From Streptomyces sp. NBC_01591 (GTDB lineage Bacteria; Actinomycetota; Actinomycetes; Streptomycetales; Streptomycetaceae), in NCBI RefSeq assembly GCF_035918155.1, contig NZ_CP109327.1:2356001-2420000 (forward strand): a stretch of 64,000 bases of DNA, read 5' to 3'. Below the pieces are notes generated by a model that saw only the letters and a list, made by a program, of their open reading frames with translations, was not told where the DNA came from and did not search any database. The position numbers were made by a program, and so were the translations under genes. Below are positions 35,175-47,599 of the stretch, one piece after another. Numbering within the stretch: position 1 is the stretch's first letter; each line of letters opens with the position of its first letter.

Positions 35175-36667
35175 CAGTCGCCGCGGAGCCGGTTGGCCGT
35201 ATGCACCGCGCGGAGCACCGCCGCGGCCTTGTTGCGGCATTCGGTGTCCTCGGCGACCGGGTCGGAGTCGGCGACGACGCCCGCTCCGGCCTGGACGTAC
35301 GCCGTGCCGTCGCGGAGCAGGGCGGTGCGGATGGCGATGGCGGTGTCGGAGTCCCCGGCGAAGTCGAGATAGCCGACGCAGCCTCCGTACAGTCCGCGGC
35401 GGGTCGGTTCGAGCTCCTCGATGATCTGCATCGCGCGGGGCTTGGGGGCGCCGGAGAGGGTGCCCGCGGGGAAGCACGCGGTGAGGACGTCGAAGGCGGT
35501 GCGGCCCTCGGCGACGCGGCCGGTGACGGTGGAGACGATGTGCATCACGTGCGAGTACCGCTCGATCGACATGAAGTCGACGACCTCGACGGTCCCGGGT
35601 GCGCAGACCCGTCCCAGGTCGTTGCGGCCGAGGTCGACCAGCATCAGGTGCTCGGCGCGTTCCTTCGGGTCGGCGAGGAGTTCGTCGGCGAGCGCCTGGT
35701 CCTCCTGCGGGGTGGCGCCGCGGTGCCTGGTGCCGGCGATCGGGTGGACCATGGCGCGTCCGTCCTCGACCTTGACGAGGGCCTCCGGGCTGGATCCGGC
35801 GACGTCGAAGCCGTCGAACCGGAAGAGGTACATGTACGGCGACGGGTTGGTGGCGCGCAGTACCCGGTAGACGTCCAACGCGCTTGCCGTGCACGGGGTT
35901 TCGAAGCGCTGGGAGGGGACGACCTGGAAGGCCTCGCCGGCCCTGATGCGTTCCTTCACGTCCTCGACGGCGTCCTGGTACGCCTCGCCGCCCCACAGCG
36001 CGGTGTACGGGGGCAGCTCGGACGGCGGGAGGGCGACGGGGGCGTTCTCGACGGGGCGGGAGAGGTCCCGTTCCATGGCGTCGAGACGCGCGACGGCGTC
36101 CGCGTACGCCTCGTCGACGCCGGTCGTCAGGTCGTTGTGGTTGATCGCGTTGGCGATCAGGAGGACGCTGCCGTCCCAGTGGTCGAGCACGGCCAGGTCC
36201 GAGGTGAGCAGCATCGTCAGCTCGGGGACGTGCAGGTCGTCCTCGGCGCTGTCGCCGATCTTCTCCAGGCGGCGCACGATGTCGTAGCCGAGGTAGCCGA
36301 CCATGCCGCCGGTGAACGGGGGCAGTCCGTCGTCGACGACCAGGTCGTGCGGGGTGTGCAGGGTCTCGATGGTGGCGCGCAGGGCGTCCAGCGGGTCGCC
36401 GTCGACGGGGACGCCGACGGGCGGGACGCCCAGCCAGTGGGCCTGTCCGTCGCGTGCGGTGAGGGTGGCGGCGCTGCGTACCCCGATGAAGGAGTAGCGC
36501 GACCAGGTGCGGCCGTTCTCCGCGGATTCCAGGAGGAAGGTGCCGCTGCGCTCGCCCGCGAGTTTGCGGTAGAGCCCGACGGGGGTGTCGCCGTCCGCGA
36601 GGAGCCTGCGGCTGACGGGGATGACGCGCCGGTCGACGGCAAGTTTGCGGAAGGTATCGAGATCCAT
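35174..36667 (-). CDS. trpE: Anthranilate synthase component I
   Basis: A 497-aa chorismate-using subunit of anthranilate synthase. The N-terminal region has the feedback-inhibition motif LLESAENGR. The C-terminal catalytic domain has [45 protein letters not shown] and [13 protein letters not shown]. It needs a TrpG glutaminase partner, which is not in this window. The ATG at 36667 lies 13 bases after the hisI stop, so the two are probably cotranscribed. The 160-bp inverted repeat follows directly. Confidence 0.97.
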   Translation of the reverse strand: MDLDTFRKLAVDRRVIPVSRRLLADGDTPVGLYRKLAGERSGTFLLESAENGRTWSRYSFIGVRSAATLTARDGQAHWLGVPPVGVPVDGDPLDALRATIETLHTPHDLVVDDGLPPFTGGMVGYLGYDIVRRLEKIGDSAEDDLHVPELTMLLTSDLAVLDHWDGSVLLIANAINHNDLTTGVDEAYADAVARLDAMERDLSRPVENAPVALPPSELPPYTALWGGEAYQDAVEDVKERIRAGEAFQVVPSQRFETPCTASALDVYRVLRATNPSPYMYLFRFDGFDVAGSSPEALVKVEDGRAMVHPIAGTRHRGATPQEDQALADELLADPKERAEHLMLVDLGRNDLGRVCAPGTVEVVDFMSIERYSHVMHIVSTVTGRVAEGRTAFDVLTACFPAGTLSGAPKPRAMQIIEELEPTRRGLYGGCVGYLDFAGDSDTAIAIRTALLRDGTAYVQAGAGVVADSDPVAEDTECRNKAAAVLRAVHTANRLRGD

Positions 36668-36680
36668 GGCGGCTGGCCCT

Positions 36681-37064
36681 TTACTGCGCGAGCGGGAGGA
36701 CGTCGGCGTCGAAGCAGGTGCGGTCGCCGGTGTGGCAGGCGGCACCCGTCTGGTCGACCCTGACGAGGACGGTGTCGGCGTCACAGTCGAGGGCGACGGA
36801 CTTGACCTGCTGGATGTGGCCCGAGGTGTCGCCCTTGACCCAGTACTCCTGGCGGCTGCGGGACCAGTAGGTGCAGCGGCCGGTAATGAGGGTGCGGTGC
36901 AGGGCCTCGTCGTCCATCCAGCCGAGCATCAGCACCTCGCCGGTGTCGTACTGCTGGGCGATGGCCGGGACGAGTCCGTCGGCACCTCGCTTGAGTCGGG
37001 CCGCGATGGCCGGGTCGAGGTTGCCGGACGGCGGCGGAGTGCTGGGCGTGGGCGCGCTGGTCAT
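36681..37064 (-). CDS. hisI: Phosphoribosyl-AMP cyclohydrolase
   Basis: A 127-aa single-function HisI (no HisE fusion). [35 protein letters not shown], the Asp pair in DCDADTVLV and the Cys ligands in [10 protein letters not shown] are intact. It opens the adenine ring of phosphoribosyl-AMP, step 3 of histidine synthesis. It lies apart from the his operon, just upstream of trpE. A CACAAT hexamer six bases before the ATG and no ribosome site suggest a leaderless message. Confidence 0.97.
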   Translation of the reverse strand: MTSAPTPSTPPPSGNLDPAIAARLKRGADGLVPAIAQQYDTGEVLMLGWMDDEALHRTLITGRCTYWSRSRQEYWVKGDTSGHIQQVKSVALDCDADTVLVRVDQTGAACHTGDRTCFDADVLPLAQ

Positions 37065-37148
37065 GCGCCCATTGTGCCGTGGTCGCGGGGGCGTTTCCGT
37101 GCGGCGTCCACTGGGCGGACCGCGTTCGGCGGTCGTACGCTGGCGACC

Positions 37149-37781
37149 ATGTCGACCCATGCGAAGCGTGAACGTCTTCTGCTCGCCGACCTGTTGGAGG
37201 CGGCGGGACCGGAGGCCCCTACCCTGTGCCACGGCTGGACGACCCGGGACCTGGCCGCCCATGTGGTGGTCCGGGAGCGCCGGCCCGACGCGGCGGGCGG
37301 GATTCTGCTGGGCGCGCTGAAGAACCGGCTCGAACGGGTGCAGGCCGAATTCGCCGCGAAGCCCTACGAGGAGCTGATCCAGCTGATCCGTACCGGGCCG
37401 CCGAGGTTCTCCCCGTACGCCGTGAAGCAGGTGGACGAGGCCGCCAACACCGTCGAGTTCTACATCCACGCGGAGGATGTCCGCCGGGCCCAGCCGGACT
37501 GGTCGCGGCGCGAGCTGGACCCGGTGTTCGCCGATCTGCTGTGGTCGCGCGCCGAGAAGACGGCCCGGCTGCTGGGCCGCAGGTCCCCGGTGGGTCTGGT
37601 GCTGCGCCGTCCGGACGGCCAGACGGCGGTGGCGCACAAGGGCACCCCGGTGGTGACGGTCACCGGCGAGCCGGGCGAGCTGCTGCTCTTCGCGTTCGGA
37701 CGGCAGGACGCGGCGACGGTGGGCCTGGAGGGCGACAAGGAGGCGGTGGACCGGCTGCACACGGCGGAGCTGGGGATGTAG
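37149..37781 (+). CDS. TIGR03085-type DinB/mycothiol-like metal-binding protein
   Basis: A 210-aa protein of the mycothiol-dependent maleylpyruvate-isomerase-like N-terminal (DinB-2) superfamily. [24 protein letters not shown] (HGWT...DLAxHVVxRERRPD core) and [17 protein letters not shown] supply likely metal-binding His residues. Function is unknown. TACGCT lies seven bases before the ATG with no ribosome site, so it is probably leaderless. It is divergent from hisI and convergent with the MFS gene. Confidence 0.84.
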   Translation: MSTHAKRERLLLADLLEAAGPEAPTLCHGWTTRDLAAHVVVRERRPDAAGGILLGALKNRLERVQAEFAAKPYEELIQLIRTGPPRFSPYAVKQVDEAANTVEFYIHAEDVRRAQPDWSRRELDPVFADLLWSRAEKTARLLGRRSPVGLVLRRPDGQTAVAHKGTPVVTVTGEPGELLLFAFGRQDAATVGLEGDKEAVDRLHTAELGM

Positions 37782-37797
37782 GGCGTACGGGGCGGAA

Positions 37798-39048
37798 TCA
37801 GCGCGGGAGTTCCGCGCGGCGCAGCCGGGTGAAGGCCAGGCCCGTCGCCGCCCCGAGCGCGCACACCGCGGCGCTGGTGACGAAGACCGGGCCGGTCCCC
37901 CAGGCGGCGACGGCGGCTCCCGTGACCGGGTAGCTGAGCGGGGCGATCGCGTGGGTGAAGAGCGTCGTGACCGAGGTGACCCGGCCGAGGTAGGCGGGCT
38001 CGGTGACGGTCTGGATCAGGGCGCCGCACAGGGAGCCGCCGAGGCCGGCGAAGAGCCCGACACAGACCGCCACGGCGGCGGCGAGGGCCACCGAGGGAAC
38101 GTAGGCCAGGGCGCCGATGGCGACCGCGCCGGCCAGCACCGTCAGACACATCACCAGCCCCGCGCGCGGCACCCGGCCGCGTACGGCGAGCAGCAGAGCC
38201 GACGCACCGGCGCCGATCCCGAACGCGGCGACGACCCAGCCCATGCCCGGGGCGCCCCAGTCGCGCTGCCGGGCGAGCAGGATCAGTCCGAGGTTGAGCG
38301 GCCCGACGAAGCCCAGCTCGCTGACGGCGACGACGAGCACCATTGGGCCGAGCAACGGGTGGCGGCGGATGTGGCGCAGGCCGTCGGCCAGGTCGTGCCA
38401 GGCGGTGCCGGACCGTTCGGCGGCTTCCTGGGCGGGCAGCGGGCTGATCCGCAGCGACAGGAGCAGCGGCAGCGACACGGCGAAGAGCACTCCGGCCGCG
38501 GCGAACGCGAGTGTGGGTCCGCCGAGGGCCACCGCGACGCCGCCGAGCGGGGCGCCGACGACGTTGGCGGTACGGACGGAGAGCCCGCGCAGGCCCTGGA
38601 CGCGGGCCAGCTGTCCGTCGGTGGTGATCCGGGGCGGCAGGGCGCCGACGGCGGGCAGGAAGAGGGCGTCGACCACACCGAAGACGAGCGCGACGGCGAT
38701 CAGCATCCACAGGGCGAGCGAGGTGAGCAGCAGGGCGCCGGCCAGGCCGAGGACGACCAGGCAGCGGGCGGCGTCGCTGCCGATGACGACGCGACGCGGT
38801 CCGATCCGGTCGGCAAGCACTCCCCCGCCGAGCATCAGCACGGCCCGGGGTATGGAGCCGACGGCGAGGACGATCCCGGTCTGGGCGTCGCTGCCGGTGC
38901 GGGCGGCGGCCCAGGCGAGCGCCATGTAGTAGACGCTGTCGCCGATCATCGAGGCGGTGTGGGCGCCGAGCCAGCGCAGGACGTTGCCGTCGCGGTGGGC
39001 GGGGCGTTCGGCGGCCGGGGCGGGCGTTCCGGTGTCGGTGACGGTCAT
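37798..39048 (-). CDS. Major facilitator superfamily exporter
   Basis: A 416-aa, 12-helix MFS transporter of the MFS_3/enterobactin-exporter type. The loop [19 protein letters not shown] (about 73-91) is the family A-motif. It probably exports a small molecule or drug. It lies 25 bases after the ArsR-type regulator on the same strand and is probably controlled by it. The substrate is unknown. Confidence 0.88.
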   Translation of the reverse strand: MTVTDTGTPAPAAERPAHRDGNVLRWLGAHTASMIGDSVYYMALAWAAARTGSDAQTGIVLAVGSIPRAVLMLGGGVLADRIGPRRVVIGSDAARCLVVLGLAGALLLTSLALWMLIAVALVFGVVDALFLPAVGALPPRITTDGQLARVQGLRGLSVRTANVVGAPLGGVAVALGGPTLAFAAAGVLFAVSLPLLLSLRISPLPAQEAAERSGTAWHDLADGLRHIRRHPLLGPMVLVVAVSELGFVGPLNLGLILLARQRDWGAPGMGWVVAAFGIGAGASALLLAVRGRVPRAGLVMCLTVLAGAVAIGALAYVPSVALAAAVAVCVGLFAGLGGSLCGALIQTVTEPAYLGRVTSVTTLFTHAIAPLSYPVTGAAVAAWGTGPVFVTSAAVCALGAATGLAFTRLRRAELPR

Positions 39049-39073
39049 GGGGTCGGCCTCCCGGGACGGCGGG

Positions 39074-39661
39074 TCAGGTGCGGAACGGGAATGTGTACAG
39101 GTGCACGGCGACGTTCTCGCGGCCTTCCGTGTCCCCGGCCTCTTCGCGGGCGCGGCCGAGTTCCTCGTACCGGTCGACCGCCTCGTGCATCTCGCGGCTG
39201 AGCGCGGAGAGCTCCTCGGCGGTGAGCCGGGCCAGGTACTCGGAGCTGGAGGCGGCGCTGCGCCACTCCAGCGGCCAGCTCGGGGCCGAGTCGAGGTAGC
39301 GGCGGTACAGCTCGATGTGCTGGTCGAAGGAGAGCCGGCCGACGGCGGCGTGTGTGGCGGCCGTCTCGGGCGCGTCGGTGAAGTCCTCTTCGCGGAAACT
39401 CAATCCCTTCGAGGCGGGCTGCCACCAGCGTTCACGGCCGTCCGTCCCCTGCTGCTCGGCCTCCTCGATCAGGCCGTGGTCGGCGAGCTTGCGCAGGTGG
39501 TAGCTGACCAGCGAGACCGCCTCGTCGACCTGCTCGGCCAGTTGGGACGCGGTGGCCTTACGGGCGATGTAGAGCGCCCGGTAGAGCTTCATCCGCAGGG
39601 GGTGTCCGAACGCCTTCAGGGTCTCCAGGTCCGAGACCCGGCGTGATTCCTTGCTTGCCAT
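39074..39661 (-). CDS. ArsR-type winged-helix regulator
   Basis: A 195-aa regulator. The N-terminal winged helix has DLETLKAFGHPLRMKLYRAL, ATASQLAEQVDEAVSLVSYHLRKLADHGLIEE (recognition helix VSLVSYHLRKL). The C-terminal ~110 residues are longer than in metal-sensing ArsR proteins and carry no Cys metal site, so a small-molecule ligand is more likely. The ATG at 39661 has no ribosome site but is placed exactly at the predicted transcription start. It probably represses itself and the downstream MFS exporter through the dyad at 39690-39711. Confidence 0.9.
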   Translation of the reverse strand: MASKESRRVSDLETLKAFGHPLRMKLYRALYIARKATASQLAEQVDEAVSLVSYHLRKLADHGLIEEAEQQGTDGRERWWQPASKGLSFREEDFTDAPETAATHAAVGRLSFDQHIELYRRYLDSAPSWPLEWRSAASSSEYLARLTAEELSALSREMHEAVDRYEELGRAREEAGDTEGRENVAVHLYTFPFRT

Positions 39662-39668
39662 GTCCCAG

Positions 39669-39697
39669 ACCATAGATGGAAAAGAAAACTTGCGCAA
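39669..39697 (-). promoter_or_regulatory. Leaderless promoter of the ArsR-type gene
   Basis: -35 TTGCGC (39697-39692) and -10 TATGGT (39674-39669) are spaced by 17 bases on the minus strand. The start point is expected at 39662-39661, the first base of the ATG. Confidence 0.6.
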
Positions 39698-39711
39698 TCT
39701 TTATTGCGCAA
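39690..39711. promoter_or_regulatory. Operator dyad TTGCGCAAT-n4-ATTGCGCAA
   Basis: A perfect 9-bp inverted repeat with a 4-base centre overlaps the -35 element of the ArsR-type gene. AT-rich dyads of this layout are usual for ArsR-type repressors. Confidence 0.65.
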
Positions 39712-39773
39712 TAAAAGCTGCGGGATCCCTGACGGTGGGAAAGACACCCGGACAGCGGAATAGACAGCGGAAA

Positions 39774-39823
39774 AGCCCGTCGCCGGGCGGAGCCGATGGA
39801 TCGGCTCCGCCCGGCGACGGGCT
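39774..39823 (-). terminator. his operon terminator
   Basis: A 24-bp perfect stem (39774-39797 with 39800-39823) with a 2-nt loop, 16 bases after hisF. Read on the minus strand it is followed at once by TTTTCC, a good intrinsic terminator. Confidence 0.88.
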
Positions 39824-39839
39824 CGGTGAGTGCTGCGGG

Positions 39840-40595
39840 TCAGCGGACCGGGTGTCCGGCCTCCCTGAGCGCGTTCTTGACCTCGGAGATCCGCAGATCG
39901 CCGAAGTGGAAGACGGACGCGGCGAGCACCGCGTCGGCGCCCGCCTCGATGGCGGGCGCGAAGTCCGCGAGCCGGCCGGCGCCGCCGGAGGCGATGACGG
40001 GGACGGTCACGTGCTTGCGTACCGCCGTGATCATCTCGGTGTCGTAGCCGTCCTTGGTGCCGTCCGCGTCCATCGAGTTGAGCAGGATCTCGCCCGCGCC
40101 CAGCTCGGCGGCCCGGTGCGCCCATTCGACGGCGTCGATGCCGGTGCCCTTGCGGCCGCCGTGCGTGGTGACCTCGAAGGTGCCCGCGGGGGTGCGCCGG
40201 GCGTCCACGGAGAGCACCAGAACCTGGCGGCCGAAGCGCTCGGCGATCTCCCGGATGAGGTCGGGGCGGGCGATGGCGGCGGTGTTGACGCCGACCTTGT
40301 CCGCGCCGGCCCGCAGCAGCTTGTCGACGTCGTCGGCGGTGCGGACGCCGCCGCCGACCGTGAGCGGGATGAACACCTGCTCGGCGGTGCGGCGCACCAC
40401 GTCGTAGGTGGTCTCCCGGTCACCGCTGGACGCGGTGATGTCCAGGAAGGTCAGCTCGTCGGCGCCCTCGGCGTCGTACAGCTTCGCCATCTCGACGGGG
40501 TCGCCCGCGTCGCGCAGGTTCTGGAAGTTGACGCCCTTGACGACCCGGCCGTTGTCGACGTCCAGGCAGGGGATGACGCGTACCGCGAGGCTCAT
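39840..40595 (-). CDS. hisF: Imidazole glycerol phosphate synthase, cyclase subunit
   Basis: A 251-aa TIM barrel. The first catalytic Asp is in [15 protein letters not shown] (D11) and the second in [22 protein letters not shown] and [11 protein letters not shown] bind phosphate. It uses ammonia from HisH to form the imidazole ring, giving IGP and AICAR. The ATG overlaps the RidA stop by 4 bases. It is the last gene of the his operon. Confidence 0.98.
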   Translation of the reverse strand: MSLAVRVIPCLDVDNGRVVKGVNFQNLRDAGDPVEMAKLYDAEGADELTFLDITASSGDRETTYDVVRRTAEQVFIPLTVGGGVRTADDVDKLLRAGADKVGVNTAAIARPDLIREIAERFGRQVLVLSVDARRTPAGTFEVTTHGGRKGTGIDAVEWAHRAAELGAGEILLNSMDADGTKDGYDTEMITAVRKHVTVPVIASGGAGRLADFAPAIEAGADAVLAASVFHFGDLRISEVKNALREAGHPVR

Positions 40596-40990
40596 CGCGC
40601 ACCTGCCCGGTAGGCCTCGACCTCGACCTCGACGACCAGGCTCGGGTCCACGAAACCGGACACGATGAGCATCGAGGCGGCGGGGCGTACGTCGTCGAAG
40701 AGCTCCTTGTGGGCGCGGCCGACCTCGTCCACGTCCCGGGCGTGCGTGATGTACATCCGGGTACGGACGACGTCCTCGCGGCCCAGGCCGAACTGCTTCA
40801 GCGCGTCGAAGGCGAACCTGAAGGAGGTGACGGCCTGCTCGTACGGGCCTCCCGCGGAGATCTGGCCGTTCTCCACCGAGGTGCAGCCGGCCACCAGGAC
40901 GAGCCCGTTCGGCAGCTGCACCGCGCGGGAGTAGCCGAACTTCTCCTCCCACGGGCCGCCGGAGGAGACACGGTTGACGGAGTCGCTCAT
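40592..40990 (-). CDS. ridA: RidA-family enamine/imine deaminase
   Basis: A 132-aa RidA (YjgF/YER057c/UK114) protein. [30 protein letters not shown] and the key Arg in [13 protein letters not shown] are visible. The C-terminus has [26 protein letters not shown]. RidA enzymes hydrolyse reactive enamines/imines made by PLP enzymes. It is locked between priA and hisF by ATGA overlaps, so it is made with the histidine enzymes. Why a RidA sits in the pathway is not evident. Confidence 0.93.
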   Translation of the reverse strand: MSDSVNRVSSGGPWEEKFGYSRAVQLPNGLVLVAGCTSVENGQISAGGPYEQAVTSFRFAFDALKQFGLGREDVVRTRMYITHARDVDEVGRAHKELFDDVRPAASMLIVSGFVDPSLVVEVEVEAYRAGAR

Positions 40991-41712
40991 CCGGAGACCA
41001 CCTGCAGCGCTTCTTCGAGGGTGAACGCCTTCGCGTACAGCGCCTTGCCGACGATCGCGCCCTCGACGCCGTCCGGGACGAGCGAGGCGATGGCCCGCAG
41101 GTCGTCCAGCGAGGAGACGCCGCCGGAGGCGACGACGGGCCTGTCGGTGGCGGCGCAGACGTTCTTCAGGAGCTCCAGGTTGGGGCCCTGGAGCGTGCCG
41201 TCCTTGGCGATGTCGGTGACGACGTAGCGGGCGCAGCCCTCGGAGTCGAGGCGGGCGAGCGTCTCGTAGAGGTCGCCGCCGTCGCGGGTCCACCCGCGGC
41301 CGCGCAGCGTCGTGCCGCGGACGTCGAGGCCGACGGCGATCTGGTCGCCGTGCTCGGCGATGACCTTGGCGACCCACTCCGGGGTCTCCAGGGCGGCGGT
41401 GCCGAGGTTGACCCGGCGGCAGCCGGTGGCGAGGGCCGCAGCGAGGGAGGCGTCGTCGCGGATGCCGCCGGAGAGCTCGACCTTGATGTCCATGGCGCCG
41501 GCCACCTCGGCGATCAGCGCCCGGTTGTCCCCGGTACCGAAGGCGGCGTCCAGGTCGACGAGGTGCAGCCACTCGGCCCCGGCACGCTGCCAGGCGAGGG
41601 CGGCCTCCAGCGGGGAACCGTAGGAGGTCTCGGAGCCGGACTCGCCATGGACGAGGCGGACGGCCTGGCCGTCGCGGACGTCGACGGCGGGGAGCAGTTC
41701 AAGCTTCGGCAT
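40987..41712 (-). CDS. priA: Phosphoribosyl isomerase A (bifunctional HisA/TrpF)
   Basis: A 241-aa TIM barrel isomerase. The general acid/base Asp residues are D11 ([15 protein letters not shown]) and the Asp of [24 protein letters not shown] and [11 protein letters not shown] bind the phosphates. In Streptomyces and mycobacteria PriA isomerises both ProFAR (histidine) and PRA (tryptophan), replacing TrpF. No trpF is seen in this window, which agrees. It is coupled to hisH (TGATG) and ridA (ATGA). Confidence 0.96.
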   Translation of the reverse strand: MPKLELLPAVDVRDGQAVRLVHGESGSETSYGSPLEAALAWQRAGAEWLHLVDLDAAFGTGDNRALIAEVAGAMDIKVELSGGIRDDASLAAALATGCRRVNLGTAALETPEWVAKVIAEHGDQIAVGLDVRGTTLRGRGWTRDGGDLYETLARLDSEGCARYVVTDIAKDGTLQGPNLELLKNVCAATDRPVVASGGVSSLDDLRAIASLVPDGVEGAIVGKALYAKAFTLEEALQVVSG

Positions 41713-42353
41713 CAGAGTGTCTCGATCCAGTTGGTCAGCAGCTGGGCGCCGGCATCGCCGGACTTCTCGGGGTGGAACTGGGTGGCCCACAGGGCGCCGT
41801 TCTCCACGGCGGCGACGAACGGCTCGCCGTGGGTGGCCCAGGTGACCCGGGGGGCGCGGATCTTGGGATTGGTGACTTCCAGGCTCCAGTCGTGCACCGC
41901 GTAGGAGTGCACGAAGTAGAACCGGGCCTCGGGGTCGAGACCGGCGAAGAGCTGGGAGTCCTCGGGGGCCCGCACGGTGTTCCAGCCCATGTGCGGGACG
42001 ACCGGGGCCTTCAGCGGGGCGACGGTGCCGGGCCATTCGTCCAGGCCCTCCGTCTCCACGCCGTGCTCGATGCCGCGCTCGAAGAGGATCTGCATACCGA
42101 CGCAGATGCCCATGACGGGGCGGCCGCCGGAGAGCCTGCGTCCGATGATCCATTCGCCGCGGGCCTTCTTCAGCCCCTCCATGCAGGCGGAGAACGCGCC
42201 GACACCGGGCACCAGCAGCCCGTCGGCGTTCATCGCCTTCTCGAAGTCGCGGGTGATCTCCACGTCCGCGCCGACGTGGGCGAGGGCCCGCTCGGCGGAA
42301 CGGACGTTACCGAATCCGTAGTCGAAGACGACGACCTTCTTGTTGTCGCTCAC
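41712..42353 (-). CDS. hisH: Imidazole glycerol phosphate synthase, glutaminase subunit
   Basis: A 213-aa class I amidotransferase. The nucleophile Cys is in [14 protein letters not shown], with the catalytic His and Glu in [15 protein letters not shown] and FYFVHSY are also present. It releases ammonia from glutamine for HisF. The GTG at 42353 follows 10 bases after the small membrane protein. It is coupled to priA. Confidence 0.97.
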   Translation of the reverse strand: MSDNKKVVVFDYGFGNVRSAERALAHVGADVEITRDFEKAMNADGLLVPGVGAFSACMEGLKKARGEWIIGRRLSGGRPVMGICVGMQILFERGIEHGVETEGLDEWPGTVAPLKAPVVPHMGWNTVRAPEDSQLFAGLDPEARFYFVHSYAVHDWSLEVTNPKIRAPRVTWATHGEPFVAAVENGALWATQFHPEKSGDAGAQLLTNWIETL

Positions 42354-42363
42354 AGCTCGTTCC

Positions 42364-42527
42364 TCAGTCCCAGAGTCCCTGGATCCGCAGAATGCCTGCC
42401 ACCAGGCACATCACGGAGGCGAGCGAGAGCAGGACGATGACGCCCTTGGGCATCCCCTGCTTCGCGAAGGAATAGACGCCGCCGGCCAGGAAGAGGCCGA
42501 CGACGATCAGGATGGTGTTGAGGCCGG

Positions 42528-42531
<4 letters not shown>
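42364..42531 (-). CDS. 55-aa two-helix membrane protein in the his operon
   Basis: A 55-aa protein ([21 protein letters not shown]...) with two membrane helices (about 4-22 and 30-49) joined by a short basic loop (KQGMPKG). The GTG start overlaps the hisB stop (GTGA) and the stop lies 10 bases before hisH, so it is made with the pathway. I do not recognise a named family. It may aid membrane association, or simply ride in the operon. Confidence 0.85.
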
Positions 42532-45595
<3,064 letters not shown>

Positions 45596-45613
45596 TCAGG
45601 CGTCCGGTCGCCC

Positions 45614-45630
45614 GTATCACTGGCTGATAC
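45614..45630. promoter_or_regulatory. Dyad GTATCA-n5-TGATAC upstream of hisD
   Basis: A perfect 6-bp inverted repeat with a 5-base spacer, in the shared promoter gap between hisD and the divergent membrane-protein gene. A TetR/GntR-type site is possible; the regulator is unknown. Confidence 0.35.
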
Positions 45631-45711
45631 ATGTCCCGGACGTCACTGCTGACCAATAGCGTTCACGGCGTCACCCAGAGGGAAGAACAGCTCCGAGCGG
45701 AAGGGGCACCC

Positions 45712-47313
45712 GTGACCGAGCCGCACGACGGCGATTTTCCGGACGGCCTGAGCGCAGCCGAGCTGGGCATGTGGCAGGCCTTCCGGAACGGCAGCACCTA
45801 CGACCTGCGCGCCCGCGACCCCGCGCGGGACGATCCGTTCGCGCCGCGTGTCTGGGGACCGGAGCGCAGTGTGGACGGGCGCGTCGTCGCCCGGCTGCTG
45901 CTGTCCGGGCCGCCGCCGCGGCCGGGACGGGTGGCCGCGCTGAAGCTCCGGGGCGTGCGGATCACCGGAACTCTCGATCTCGCGGGCGGGCGCGTCGCGC
46001 CGTACGTCGAGATGACCGGCTGCCGCTTCGAGAACGAGGTGGTGCTGCCGGAATGCCACTTCACGACGTTACGGATCGTCGGCTGTGCGATGCCGCGGCT
46101 GGAGGCGGCCCGGCTGCGCACCGAGGGCGATCTGCATCTGCCGCGCTGCCGGATCCCGCGCGGGATCCGGCTCACCGACGCCCAGATCGGCACCGATCTG
46201 CTGATCAACCAGATCGAGATCGGCCCGGACCGGGGCGGGCGCGCACTGGCCGGTGACGGGCTGGCGGTCGCCCAGGATCTGCAGGCGGAGCTGATCGAGG
46301 CGCGCGGCGAGCTGAGTCTGCGCGGGGCGAAGGTCGGCGGTTCGCTGAGCCTGCGCGGCAGCCGGCTGCGGGGCAGGGAGGGGCGGCGCGCGCTGAACGC
46401 CCCTCAGCTGACCGTGGAGCGGACGCTGTACATGAGCGAGGCGTGGGTGAGCGTCGACACCGGGATCCAGGGCACCACTCCCCCGTTCGGCATCGTCATG
46501 GCGTCGACCCCGGCGAGCGGCACGCGTTCGCAGGTCTTCGAGTGCCGCGGCGGGGTGCGCCTGGACGACGGGCGGTTCGGCGACGCGGTCGATCTGCACA
46601 AGGCACGGTTCGTACTGGCCCGGCACGAGGAGCTGTCGCTGCGCCGGATCGTCACCCCGGAGCTGCGGTTCAACGCGGAACGGCCGGAGGAGGGCCGGGT
46701 CGTGCTGAACGGCGCGAAGGTCGTCACGCTGATCGACGTGTCAACCAGCTGGCCGGAGCCCGGCGGGCTGGCGATGGGCGGTTTCGTGTACGAGAACCTC
46801 GTCCCGTACGGGCACTTCCCGCTCTCCCGGCGCCTGGAGTGGGTGGCGGCGGCGACCCCGGAGTACGTACCGGAGCCGTACGAACGCCTCGCGACGGTGC
46901 TGCGCAACTGCGGGGAGGACGCGGACGCCCGGGAGGTGCTGCTGGCCAAGCAGCGGCGGCGGCGCGAGACGCTGCCGCTCGCCGGGAAGCTCTGGGGCTT
47001 CCTCCAGGACTGGACGGTGGCGTACGGCTACCGGCCGGGGCGGGCCGCGGTGTGGATGGCGTTGCTGTGGGCGGCGGGGGCGATGGCCTTCTCCCAGCAC
47101 GTCCCGGCGGCGATCAAACAGGATGAGCATCCGCAGTGGAACCCGGCGCTGTACGCACTGGATCTGCTGATCCCGGTGATCAATCTGGGCCAGGACGGTT
47201 ACTGGCGGATGGAGGGCGGCTGGCAGTGGGCGGCGGCGGTACTGGTCCTGCTGGGCTGGATACTCGCCACGACCGTCGCGGCGGGCGCCTCACGGTTGCT
47301 GCGCCGGGGCTGA
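45712..47313 (+). CDS. Membrane protein with beta-helix-like N-terminal domain
   Basis: A 533-aa protein. About residues 70-330 contain repeated short strands (LKLRGVRITGTLDL, LSLRGAKVGGSLSLRGSRL) resembling a right-handed beta-helix or pentapeptide-like fold. The C-terminal ~90 residues have two membrane helices separated by an AIKQDEHPQWNP loop. Related Streptomyces proteins are often called membrane-associated oxidoreductases, but no cofactor motif is seen. The GTG at 45712 follows GGAAGGGG; an upstream ATG at 45631 has none. It is divergent from hisD. Confidence 0.72.
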   Translation: MTEPHDGDFPDGLSAAELGMWQAFRNGSTYDLRARDPARDDPFAPRVWGPERSVDGRVVARLLLSGPPPRPGRVAALKLRGVRITGTLDLAGGRVAPYVEMTGCRFENEVVLPECHFTTLRIVGCAMPRLEAARLRTEGDLHLPRCRIPRGIRLTDAQIGTDLLINQIEIGPDRGGRALAGDGLAVAQDLQAELIEARGELSLRGAKVGGSLSLRGSRLRGREGRRALNAPQLTVERTLYMSEAWVSVDTGIQGTTPPFGIVMASTPASGTRSQVFECRGGVRLDDGRFGDAVDLHKARFVLARHEELSLRRIVTPELRFNAERPEEGRVVLNGAKVVTLIDVSTSWPEPGGLAMGGFVYENLVPYGHFPLSRRLEWVAAATPEYVPEPYERLATVLRNCGEDADAREVLLAKQRRRRETLPLAGKLWGFLQDWTVAYGYRPGRAAVWMALLWAAGAMAFSQHVPAAIKQDEHPQWNPALYALDLLIPVINLGQDGYWRMEGGWQWAAAVLVLLGWILATTVAAGASRLLRRG

Positions 47314-47354
47314 CCGGAATCGAATCCGGCCACGGCCGACTGGACAACGGGCCG

Positions 47355-47368
47355 TCCGAACGTTCGGA
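47355..47368. promoter_or_regulatory. 14-bp perfect palindrome
   Basis: TCCGAACGTTCGGA lies 42 bases after the preceding stop and 230 bases before the next start. It may be an operator or part of a weak terminator. The rest of this 286-base gap shows only an AT-richer stretch near 47490-47510 with a TTGACC. Confidence 0.3.
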
Positions 47369-47599
47369 ACCCATTCCGCCGAGCGGTCGGCGCGGAGTCC
47401 GTAGGCCGTGGTCGAACGACCGCCCGAGCTGCGGCCGAAGTGTCGTACACCATCGGCCGGAACAGCAGGAACAAGCCAGATTCCGCATTTTCCTTTACTT
47501 TTTCTTGACCCGGTCCAGCACAACCCATTCACTCGGCACCAAAGCTTCACAGCGAGCCTCTGGCGCCGCCCCGACCAGCGCTTTTCAATGGTCTGCACC

